Source of the DNA: Nitrososphaerota archaeon
GTDB taxonomy: Archaea > Thermoproteota > Nitrososphaeria > Nitrososphaerales > UBA183
Direction of reading: 5' to 3'
DNA: 6,411 nucleotides
NCBI GenBank assembly: GCA_029784795.1
Contig: JAFMAW010000050.1
Location: forward strand, 1-6,411
Shown here: piece by piece, positions 1 through 5,677 of the stretch
Layout: each line of letters begins with the position of its first letter
Numbering within the stretch: the stretch's first letter is position 1
The notes under the pieces: generated by a model
Databases searched by the model: none
Told to the model about the DNA's origin: nothing
Seen by the model: the letters and a program-made list of their open reading frames with translations, nothing else
Made by a program: the position numbers and the translations under genes

Positions 1-770
1 TCGTCGACCGCGCGAGCCGCGTGGAAGATGCGCTCGAGCGCCTGGCTGAAGCCCTCGGCGTTGAGGATCTGCGCCTGACGTTGGCCTTCGGCGCGCAGGA
101 TGGCCGCCTGCTTCTCGCCCTCGGCGACGTTGATGTTGGCCTGCCGCGCACCCTCCGACTCGGTGATCACGGCGCGCCGGGTCCGCTCCGCCGAAAGCTG
201 GCGGTTCATGGCCTCCTGGACCTCCCGCGGCGGGGTGATCTCGCGGATCTCGACGGTGGTGATCTTGCCGCCCCAGCGCTCGGTCTGCTCGTCGAGCTTG
301 ACGCGCAGGACCTCGTTGATCTGGTCGCGCTTGGAGAGGACGTCGTCGAGCAGGATGTCGCCGATGACCGCGCGCAGCGTGGTGGTGGCGATGCCCTGCA
401 GGGCCCCCGCGAAGTAGGCCACGTTGACCACGCTCTTCAGCGGATCGGCGATGCGCCAGTAGATCAGGAAGTCGATGTTGATGGGGGCGTTGTCCTTGGT
501 GATGGTCGTCTGCGAAGGCACCTCGAGGTACCTCTCCCTCAGGTCGACCTTGTTGACGCGGTTGATGAAGGGGAAGATGAAGACGACCCCGGGGCCCCTC
601 GCCCCGATGAGCCTGCCGAGCCTGAACACGACCAGGCGCTCGTACTCCCGGATGATCTTGATGGTGGACGCGATCAGCCCGATTATGACCACCACGACTA
701 TGAAGTATATCACGTAGTTGATGATGGCCCCTACGTTGATCGCCAGGGACGCGTCAGCCAGGAGATTCAA
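1..770 (-). CDS. Stomatin/SPFH-domain membrane protein (3' end outside window)
   Basis: Partial gene; 256 codons are present and the C-terminus lies beyond position 1. Translating the minus strand gives a short N-terminus, one membrane segment at about residues 18-37 (rich in V and I), then a stomatin signature at 41-54 (REYERLVVFRLGRL) and a PGVVFIFPF stretch. The SPFH core runs to about residue 185. An Ala/Glu/Gln-rich coiled-coil follows, with repeated AEG units (AEGEKQA, AEGQRQA, AEGF). Stomatins are membrane-anchored oligomeric scaffolds, and archaeal ones are substrates and partners of NfeD-type proteases. The TTG start at 770 overlaps the nfeD stop by 4 nt and has a GGTGA Shine-Dalgarno 4 nt upstream, so the two genes are probably co-translated. 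Arginine codon use changes sharply within the gene: codons 1-80 have 5 AGG among 8 Arg, while codons 81-256 have no AGG/AGA among 16. Family assignment is secure; the exact subgroup is not. Confidence 0.93.
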   Translation of the reverse strand, partial: MNLLADASLAINVGAIINYVIYFIVVVVIIGLIASTIKIIREYERLVVFRLGRLIGARGPGVVFIFPFINRVNKVDLRERYLEVPSQTTITKDNAPINIDFLIYWRIADPLKSVVNVAYFAGALQGIATTTLRAVIGDILLDDVLSKRDQINEVLRVKLDEQTERWGGKITTVEIREITPPREVQEAMNRQLSAERTRRAVITESEGARQANINVAEGEKQAAILRAEGQRQAQILNAEGFSQALERIFHAARAVD

Positions 771-2113
771 CCGCTCACCCTCTCTACCGTCAGCGTGTTT
801 CCACGAACCGCTATAACTCTTACCTGGTCGCCGCGGTTCAGGTCCTGGGAGGAGTGCACCGACCACTCCTCCGAGGCGATGATGGCGACCCCCCTCCCCC
901 CCGCCTTGAGCGACGACTCCATCGCCCCCTCGCGGCCAATCAGAGCCGAGGGCTCGTTGACCTTCGGTCTTTTCTTCAGCGCGTCCCGGATGGACCTGAG
1001 GTAGAGGCTGGCGATGACCACGGCGGCGCCCAGGCCCACCAGCAGCCCGTAGGTGATGTCCGGGGTCGCCGAGAAGTTGGCGGCGGGGAGGTTCCCCGAA
1101 GTCGCCGGGGGGAACTGGTAGATGAGGAAGAACCCGAGTATGAATATCACCACGCCTACTATGGCGCTGATCCCGTGCTGGGTCTTCACCTCGAGGAAGA
1201 TGAACGCCGCGCCGATGACCATAAGCAGCACCGCCAGCGGGGAGGCCCCGAAGACCCCGAGGCCGAACAGGGCCACGGCTATGACCGCGACCCCCACCGC
1301 CGAGAGGATGATCGTCGGATGGTAGACGTCGGCCAAGACGGCGAAGACGCCCAGCAGGAAGAGGAGGCTGGACACGTTGGGGTTGCTGAAGATTGAGATC
1401 AGCGTCGACCTGATGCCGGGGGTGTTGACCGGGGCGGACGCCGGGACCCCGAGGTCGGCCAGGGCGCCGGCTATGGTGGTGGAGTTGATCACGCCGTTCA
1501 CTACGTGGTACCGCAGGGCCCTGTCGTAGGGATAGGAGACGCCCTTGGTGACCATCAGCGCCGTGGCGGTGGAGTTCCTCCCATGGGTCTGCGTAAGTGT
1601 CGTCATGTAGGATGCGAAGGCGTTGATATCCTTGGTCATGGTGGTGTTCGCCTCGCCGGTCGGTATCCCTGAGACTATGGGGGTGGCGGACCCGATGGTC
1701 GTCCCCGGCTCCATGTAGATCTGATTGGAGGACTCGGCGATGTAGGACCCGGCCGAGAAGACGTAGGCCCCCTGGGGGGCGACCAGCGTGATGAAGTTCC
1801 CTCCCCACTGCTGGTATCCCTGGATGGAGGACACCATGGACTCCATGCTGGCGCTGTCCCCCCCGTTCGTCTGGAGGACGAACACTACGTTCGCCGCGCA
1901 GGCTGACTCGGCGTTGGCCACGGTGGATGACAGGAAGTCGGCGGCGCCTGGGTCGATGCCCGCGTTGAGAGAGGCGACGTAGTAGCCGCTCTTCGTCGTG
2001 CATGACTGCGCGTGGACGGGAGCCGTCTGCACGGCGAACGCCGTCAGGAGGGCGGCCACCAACAGGAGCCTGATCAGCTTCAAGTGGGGAGGTTTGCGCT
2101 CGGCGACTCTCAC
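767..2113 (-). CDS. nfeD: NfeD family membrane-bound ClpP-class serine protease
   Basis: 448 codons from GTG. Domain order: a signal peptide (basic KLIR, hydrophobic core, likely cleavage after VHA near residue 35); an extracytoplasmic ClpP-like protease domain at about 43-225; about five membrane segments (roughly 249-268, 270-288, 292-308, 312-333, 355-372); and a C-terminal OB-fold NfeD domain at about 388-446. By analogy with the Pyrococcus PH1510 protease, Ser120 in VFSAGSYI is the nucleophile and Lys161 in MTKDINAFA completes the Ser-Lys dyad; the flanking PGTTIGSATPI and THGRN motifs are also typical. PH1510 is known to cleave the C-terminal region of its stomatin partner, and a stomatin gene follows here with a 4-nt overlap. 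The start is uncertain. No Shine-Dalgarno precedes the GTG at 2113, while a TTG at 2083 (codon 11) would begin exactly at a compact signal peptide and lies 30-33 nt downstream of a TATA-like TATTTATG on this strand. Confidence 0.93.
   Translation of the reverse strand: MRVAERKPPHLKLIRLLLVAALLTAFAVQTAPVHAQSCTTKSGYYVASLNAGIDPGAADFLSSTVANAESACAANVVFVLQTNGGDSASMESMVSSIQGYQQWGGNFITLVAPQGAYVFSAGSYIAESSNQIYMEPGTTIGSATPIVSGIPTGEANTTMTKDINAFASYMTTLTQTHGRNSTATALMVTKGVSYPYDRALRYHVVNGVINSTTIAGALADLGVPASAPVNTPGIRSTLISIFSNPNVSSLLFLLGVFAVLADVYHPTIILSAVGVAVIAVALFGLGVFGASPLAVLLMVIGAAFIFLEVKTQHGISAIVGVVIFILGFFLIYQFPPATSGNLPAANFSATPDITYGLLVGLGAAVVIASLYLRSIRDALKKRPKVNEPSALIGREGAMESSLKAGGRGVAIIASEEWSVHSSQDLNRGDQVRVIAVRGNTLTVERVSG
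775..779 (-). promoter_or_regulatory. Shine-Dalgarno deciding the stomatin TTG start
   Basis: Minus-strand GGTGA lies inside the last codons of nfeD, 4 nt before the TTG at 770. It complements the archaeal 16S rRNA tail and supports TTG 770 as the start; the next candidate, GTG at codon 20, would remove part of the membrane segment. Confidence 0.6.
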
Positions 2114-2120
2114 ATAAATA
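2111..2120. promoter_or_regulatory. TATA-like element shared by divergent upp and nfeD
   Basis: The only AT-rich stretch between the divergent genes reads CATAAATA on the plus strand (2113-2120) and TATTTATG on the minus strand. On plus it ends 20 nt before the upp GTG at 2140, roughly the spacing of an archaeal TATA box before a leaderless start. On minus it would place transcription near 2090, just upstream of the alternative nfeD TTG start at 2083. No Shine-Dalgarno is visible before upp. The box is inferred from position and composition only. Confidence 0.5.
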
Positions 2121-2139
2121 CTCTGGCGGCTCAGCGAGT

Positions 2140-2796
2140 GTGGTAGCCCAAGTGAAGCCGCAGGTGACTGTAGTGAGCCATCCGATGGTGATGGAACAGC
2201 TCACCCTCGCCCGCGACAGGCGGACGAACCAGGTCGCGTTCAGGAAGGCGGTCTACAGGCTGGGGCGCCTGATGGCCTACGAGTTTTTGAGGACGCTGGA
2301 AACTGAGGAGTCCGTGGTCCAGACCCCCCTGGGTCGGGCGAGAGGGGGGAAGGTGAAGGGGAACGACAAGATCGTCATCATCCTCGTGCTGAGGGCGGCC
2401 ATCCCCTTCGTCGAGGGGATGTACAAGAGCTTCCCCATGGCGAGGACCGGCGTCATCAGCGCCTGGAGGGGGGAGGCCCCCGACTTCCCCATCGAGGTGA
2501 CCTACTCCAAGATACCGCAGATCAGGGCCGACGACGTCGTCGTCATAGCCGACCCGATGCTCGCCACCGGGCACACGCTGCTGGAAGTCGCCAGGAGGGT
2601 GGCCAAGCAGGGGAGGCCCAAGAGGCTCGCCTTCTTCTCGGTGATCGCCACCATGACCGGCATAGACTACGTGGCGAAGTCGTTCCCCAGGGCGGAGTTC
2701 TACACCTGCGCGGTGGACCCGACGCTGGACGAGCACGGGTACATCGTCCCCGGGCTGGGGGACGCCGGGGACAGGGCCTTCGGGGCCCCCCGCTGA
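2140..2796 (+). CDS. upp: Uracil phosphoribosyltransferase
   Basis: 218 codons, the usual length for this enzyme (about 208-218). It converts uracil and PRPP to UMP and pyrophosphate in cytosolic pyrimidine salvage. The N-terminus has the typical SHPMV..LTLARD..T start. ILVLRAAIP (about 81-89) corresponds to the LRAG phosphate-contact region, with Ala in place of the usual Gly. The PRPP-binding loop VVIADPMLATGHT lies at about 134-146, and the uracil-binding C-terminal signature DEHGYIVPGLGDAGD at 197-211 is essentially canonical. The GTG start at 2140 follows a TATA-like box at leaderless spacing; GTG at 2152 (codon 5) and ATG at 2185 (codon 16) are possible alternatives, but the latter would cut into the conserved N-terminus. 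It is divergent from nfeD and convergent with the ligase gene. Arginine is mostly AGG, like the rest of the window except the left end. Confidence 0.96.
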   Translation: MVAQVKPQVTVVSHPMVMEQLTLARDRRTNQVAFRKAVYRLGRLMAYEFLRTLETEESVVQTPLGRARGGKVKGNDKIVIILVLRAAIPFVEGMYKSFPMARTGVISAWRGEAPDFPIEVTYSKIPQIRADDVVVIADPMLATGHTLLEVARRVAKQGRPKRLAFFSVIATMTGIDYVAKSFPRAEFYTCAVDPTLDEHGYIVPGLGDAGDRAFGAPR

Positions 2797-2804
2797 GCCG
2801 GGGG
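2787..2804. terminator. Possible hairpin between convergent upp and ligase ends
   Basis: CCCCCG (2787-2792), loop CTGAGC (2793-2798) and CGGGGG (2799-2804) form a symmetric 6-bp GC stem that includes the upp stop codon and reaches to 2 nt before the ligase stop. It could fold in transcripts from either strand. No T-run follows on either side, and archaeal termination normally depends on T-runs, so a terminator role is weakly supported. Confidence 0.2.
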
Positions 2805-2805
2805 C

Positions 2806-4560
2806 TCACTCGACCCGCTTGACCTGGCGCTGGTACATCCCCACGATCTCCTCCACCGTCGTCGCGTCCTCGGGACGCTTGTCGTCCCGGACCTTCCCGG
2901 TGAACTTCGGGAACCGGAGGGAGACGCCGGCCCCCGGCCTGATCCTCCCCATGGCCGCGGTGTGGATGGGGGAGAGGGTCAGCTCGGCCGCGATTATCTC
3001 TATCACGAGGTGGGGCCTGAACCAGACGTCGGGGACCATGTTCGACTCGACCCCCGGGGGCCTGACGTGGCTCTCGTAGGGCTCGAGGAGCCTGGGGAAC
3101 TTTGCCAGGTTCTCGTCTGAGAACCCGGTCCCCACCTTGGCCACGCTGGTGAAGACATCCCTCTTGCCGTCGTAGGTCCCCAGGAGGTAGGTCCCGAAGG
3201 CCCCCGCCCTCCGCCCCTTCCCGTGGAAGGCGCCGATGACCACCAGGTCGAGGGTGTCTGTCAGCTCGCTCCTGTACTCCCGCTTGAGCTTGATCCAGGC
3301 GAACTCCCTCGCCCCGGCCCTGTAGGGGGAGCCGGGGTCCTTCACCACCAGCCCTTCGCAGCCGTCGGTGATGGCGTCCTCCATGAACTTCTCCAGCTCC
3401 GCGGGGTCGGAGGAGGAGATTGAGGGGACCGCCCTGGTCCTCGGGGTCTGCTCGACCGCCTGCTGCAGCCTCTTCCTCCTGAAGGCGTAGGGCTTGGCCG
3501 TGAGGTCCGACCCCCCGGCGAGGAGGATGTCGAAGAAGTTCAGCGCCACGGGGTAGTCCTCCATGGCCTGCTGGATGCCGTGCTTCCTCCTCCGGTGCAT
3601 CAGCTCCTGGAAGGGGAGGTACTCCCCGGTGTCCTCGTTGATCGCGACCACCTCCGCCTCGAGTATCGCCTTCCTGGCGCTCACGTGCTCCCTGACCAGG
3701 TCGGCCGCGTCCGGATAGTGGGAGGTTATCACCTCGAGCCTCCGCGAGAAGAGCTTGACGTCGTCGCCGTTGCGATGGATCTGGAGCCTCTCTCCGTCGA
3801 GCTTGTACTCCGCGGCCACGGCCTTCCCCCCCATCTTCTCGATGATCGCCTGGGGGGAGTTCAGCCTCTCGGCGAGCATCGGGCGGATGGGCACCCCCAC
3901 CTCCAGCTTCACCTCCTCGACCCCTGCCGTCCCCTTCGATGCCGCGCTCGAGACGACGAAGCCGAGGTCCGGGTGGACGTTGTAGGCCCTCTCCACCCCT
4001 GGCCTTGACTCCTTGCCGCCGAGGAACGCCGTCGCCGCGGCGTCCAGGACGGTGTAGTCAGCCACTCCGAGCCTGAGCTCGCCGGTGACCGTCCTCATGA
4101 TGTACTTCGCTTCGAGTGGGGTGGCGTCGTTGAGGAGCGAAGCGAGCTCCCTGAGCTTCGCCTCCACAGACCCCGAGCCGCTCTGGCGGGCGATCCTCAG
4201 CAGCGTCTCGTAGACCCGATTCAGGGTCAGCCCCTCGCTGAAGAGCGTCCCCTGGCTCCTGTTCTTCCGGAGCTCCTCGGCCGCGGTCCCGATGTCTCCG
4301 CGCTTCACGTAGACGGAGTAGACCCTGTCCTGGCTTATCCCCGACGCGGTCGCCAGGGCCCTGAGCGCGAGCTTCTCCGCGAGGCCGAGCTCCACCCCTT
4401 CGTAGTCTGGCCTAAGCTTCCCCTGGGTCATGTAGACCAGGGGCGCGAGCTCGGCTGACGGGGCGGACTTCAGCAGGTCGGCGAGGATCCTGGTCAGCTC
4501 GTTCCTCCCCGATATGGCCTCGAGCTCGGCGTACTTCGCCGCGACTTCCGAGTAGTCCAA
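2806..4560 (-). CDS. lig: ATP-dependent DNA ligase
   Basis: 584 residues from TTG at 4560, matching the usual archaeal length (about 560-600). The enzyme seals nicks in duplex DNA during Okazaki-fragment joining and repair. The N-terminal DNA-binding domain (about 1-220) includes the conserved IMRTVTGELRLGVAD stretch at 154-168. The nucleotidyltransferase motifs follow in order: motif I EYKLDGER with adenylated Lys253; motif III EAEVVA at 301-306; FFDIL at 342-346; motif IV EGLVVKDP at 402-409; motif V WIKLKRE at 422-428. The OB-fold carries motif VI-type RFPKFTGKVRDDK at 549-561. The frame stays open upstream to 4752, but that 64-codon stretch is Ala/Arg/Pro/Gly-rich, resembles no ligase N-terminus and overlaps the upstream regulator gene. 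TTG at 4560 gives a family-typical DYSEVAAKYAELE beginning. No Shine-Dalgarno is seen, and only a weak TATA-like ATTAGT lies about 25 nt upstream. The 3' end converges on upp with a 9-nt gap. Confidence 0.96.
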   Translation of the reverse strand: MDYSEVAAKYAELEAISGRNELTRILADLLKSAPSAELAPLVYMTQGKLRPDYEGVELGLAEKLALRALATASGISQDRVYSVYVKRGDIGTAAEELRKNRSQGTLFSEGLTLNRVYETLLRIARQSGSGSVEAKLRELASLLNDATPLEAKYIMRTVTGELRLGVADYTVLDAAATAFLGGKESRPGVERAYNVHPDLGFVVSSAASKGTAGVEEVKLEVGVPIRPMLAERLNSPQAIIEKMGGKAVAAEYKLDGERLQIHRNGDDVKLFSRRLEVITSHYPDAADLVREHVSARKAILEAEVVAINEDTGEYLPFQELMHRRRKHGIQQAMEDYPVALNFFDILLAGGSDLTAKPYAFRRKRLQQAVEQTPRTRAVPSISSSDPAELEKFMEDAITDGCEGLVVKDPGSPYRAGAREFAWIKLKREYRSELTDTLDLVVIGAFHGKGRRAGAFGTYLLGTYDGKRDVFTSVAKVGTGFSDENLAKFPRLLEPYESHVRPPGVESNMVPDVWFRPHLVIEIIAAELTLSPIHTAAMGRIRPGAGVSLRFPKFTGKVRDDKRPEDATTVEEIVGMYQRQVKRVE

Positions 4561-4693
4561 GCGAGAGGTTCCGAGGCCCCGGACTAATCTCCCTATCGGT
4601 GCGGACCCTTCGGAGGCGGAGGGGGTTCGTCCGTCGGCTCCTGTCGCCGCCCTTCGTGCACAAGGCGCCGGCGCCTCGACCCCTGGGGCGGGC
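4561..4693. other. Intergenic spacer with a 14-bp palindrome
   Basis: A 133-nt GC-rich gap between the regulator stop and the ligase start on the minus strand. The only structure seen is the perfect palindrome AGGCGCCGGCGCCT at 4663-4676, 17 nt past the regulator stop. It could be a hairpin in the regulator's 3' untranslated region or a chance product of GC richness. No convincing TATA box for the ligase gene was found; the best is a weak ATTAGT about 25 nt before its TTG. No small gene is supported here. Confidence 0.4.
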
Positions 4694-5431
4694 CTACCTC
4701 GCAGGGCGGAGGGTCGCCACGTACTCGCAGTAGCTGTCCCCGTGGCCCGCACATTTCAGCTTCCTCCAGTCGATCTCTCTGCAGAGCTCCCTGACCAGGG
4801 AGGCGTTGATGGTGTCATCGAGCTGCTCGCAGACTATCCGCGGGTAACGGACGGCGAGCTCCTTGAAGGGGCAGTTGTTCACCCTGTACTGGATGCTCTT
4901 CTTCGAGAATCTTACCGTCTCAGGCTGCGTCCCGAAGTCCTCCAGCAGCCCCTCGACCAGGTGCTTCTTGAGCGAAACGCCGTCCCACCTGCTGATGCCT
5001 GTCCTCATCCTGAGGTCCCTCCCAAGTTCGGAGCCCAGCTTCTTCCCCGCCTTCCGGACGTCCCTTGCGACCTGGTCATGACCGGAGCTCGCCGTCAGGG
5101 CTCTCAGCAGGAGGTCCGCGAGCTGCATGTAACTTCGAGGCGGAAAGGCCACCTCGAAGCGCTTCTTGGACGCGCGATAGAGGCTTCTCGGCCTGCCTAC
5201 GCCCCCTCGTTGTTTGACCTCTTCGATCAGGCCCGCCTCGAGCATTTTCTTGAGGTGGAACCTCACGGAAATAGGTTCCAGACCCACCCTTCGCGCTATC
5301 TCAGGCACGCTGGACGGCATTCTCGACACAAGATCGAGGACGGCCCGGCGCGGAGCGCTGGCAACGGACTCCAGAAGCTCCGTCGCCTCGTCCTTCGGAG
5401 CCGGTTGGCCGCTCCTATGCGCCTGGGGCAA
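4694..5431 (-). CDS. Winged-helix transcriptional regulator with Cys-rich (Fe-S/metal?) C-terminal domain
   Basis: 245 residues. The N-terminal part is an ArsR-like winged helix: helices from about 15-35, a helix-turn-helix at about 40-62 (SVPEIARRVGLEPISVRFHL), and a wing at about 73-87 (RGGVGRPRSLYRAS). A helical linker (100-165) leads to a C-terminal domain with NCPF (Cys187), Cys201, Cys217, Cys227, His230 and Cys235. The C-x13-C pair beginning at NCPF and the final GDSYCEYV resemble the SufR/COG2345 regulators, in which such cysteines hold an Fe-S cluster, so redox, iron or metal sensing is a reasonable inference; the ligand is unproven. TTG at 5431 is the only plausible start: an in-frame TGA lies 12 nt upstream, and later start codons fall inside the winged helix. 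A GGAGGT abuts the TTG, too close for normal Shine-Dalgarno spacing, while TAAATT about 25 nt upstream suits leaderless initiation. It is divergent from a membrane protein gene across palindromic DNA, suggesting local control or autoregulation. Confidence 0.85.
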   Translation of the reverse strand: MPQAHRSGQPAPKDEATELLESVASAPRRAVLDLVSRMPSSVPEIARRVGLEPISVRFHLKKMLEAGLIEEVKQRGGVGRPRSLYRASKKRFEVAFPPRSYMQLADLLLRALTASSGHDQVARDVRKAGKKLGSELGRDLRMRTGISRWDGVSLKKHLVEGLLEDFGTQPETVRFSKKSIQYRVNNCPFKELAVRYPRIVCEQLDDTINASLVRELCREIDWRKLKCAGHGDSYCEYVATLRPAR

Positions 5432-5450
5432 ACCTCCTTCTCACATTAGA

Positions 5451-5460
5451 GGAATTTACC
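5451..5460 (-). promoter_or_regulatory. Candidate TATA box of the regulator gene
   Basis: Minus-strand GGTAAATTCC, with TAAATT centred about 25 nt upstream of the TTG at 5431, is at the distance expected for a leaderless archaeal promoter. A second AT-rich candidate, GATAAACG at 5466-5473, would give a leader of about 13 nt. Which is used cannot be decided from sequence. Confidence 0.4.
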
Positions 5461-5488
5461 TTCGGGCGTTTATCGGTTCCCCCGAAGG
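5459..5488. promoter_or_regulatory. Inverted repeat (8-bp arms) at the regulator promoter
   Basis: CCTTCGGG at 5459-5466 and CCCGAAGG at 5481-5488 are perfect inverted copies separated by 14 nt. The spacer and arm edge contain the minus-strand GATAAACG TATA candidate. The location at the regulator's own promoter fits an autoregulatory operator; no experimental link can be made from sequence. Confidence 0.4.
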
Positions 5489-5505
5489 AGTTAGGATTTG
5501 TGGCA

Positions 5506-5525
5506 CATCGTTGATATCAACGATG
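5506..5525. promoter_or_regulatory. Perfect 20-bp palindrome, candidate operator
   Basis: CATCGTTGATATCAACGATG is identical to its reverse complement over all 20 bases and lies in the middle of the divergent intergenic region. It is flanked by direct copies of GGCAC (5502-5506 and 5526-5530), the first sharing one base with the palindrome. A spacer-free palindrome this long is far beyond chance for a region this size and suits a dimeric DNA-binding protein, plausibly the neighbouring winged-helix regulator. Confidence 0.55.
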
Positions 5526-5553
5526 GCACCCGTAGGGTCCCCCCGTTGGCAAT

Positions 5554-5567
5554 GGCGCGGTGGCGCC
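5554..5567. repeat. Short GC hairpin in the divergent intergenic region
   Basis: GGCGC (5554-5558), loop GGTG and GCGCC (5563-5567) form a 5-bp stem. Given the GC richness this may be chance; it is listed because it sits among stronger palindromes. Confidence 0.2.
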
Positions 5568-5600
5568 GCCGTCACCTGGGCGGACTGACCCCCGCAACCG

Positions 5601-5624
5601 TTTTTATGGTTCGAATCATAAAAA
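5601..5624. promoter_or_regulatory. 24-bp near-perfect palindrome with TATA-like arms (promoter/operator)
   Basis: TTTTTATG (5601-5608) and CATAAAAA (5617-5624) are perfect inverted copies around a central TTCGAA; only the G5609/T5616 pair breaks the symmetry. It is the most AT-rich stretch of the region. TTTTTATG on the plus strand would place transcription near 5631, giving a leader of about 47 nt for the gene at 5678; the opposite arm offers the same box to the minus strand. Being both TATA-like and dyad-symmetric, it could serve as a combined promoter and operator, where a bound dimer would exclude TBP. Confidence 0.55.
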
Positions 5625-5677
5625 TGCTAACCGGTTAGGGAAACGAGCTATCTCACCCCGCCACCCTTGCCACGGCA

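Noticed and set aside
21..1004. Long open frame on the plus strand (327 codons)
   Set aside because: It is antisense to the stomatin and nfeD genes, is rich in Asp, Gly, Arg and Leu as expected from the complement of GC-rich codons, and matches no family.
2131..2736. Open frame of 201 codons on the minus strand
   Set aside because: Antisense to upp, whose motifs are unambiguous; rich in His, Asp, Gly and Arg with no recognisable domain.
4742..5449. Open frame of 235 codons on the plus strand
   Set aside because: Antisense to the regulator gene, whose winged-helix and cysteine motifs are clear; composition is that of a shadow frame.
5490..5600. Possible small non-coding RNA (for example a C/D box guide) in the divergent intergenic region
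   Set aside because: A CTGA at 5585-5588 is present but there is no matching C box; the DNA palindromes explain the visible structure better.
5608..5617. GGTTCGAATC resembling a tRNA T-arm or a tRNA-derived attachment site
   Set aside because: The T-stem does not pair beyond one base pair, no acceptor or anticodon arm surrounds it, and the sequence is the centre of the TATA-containing palindrome. No integrase or second copy was seen.
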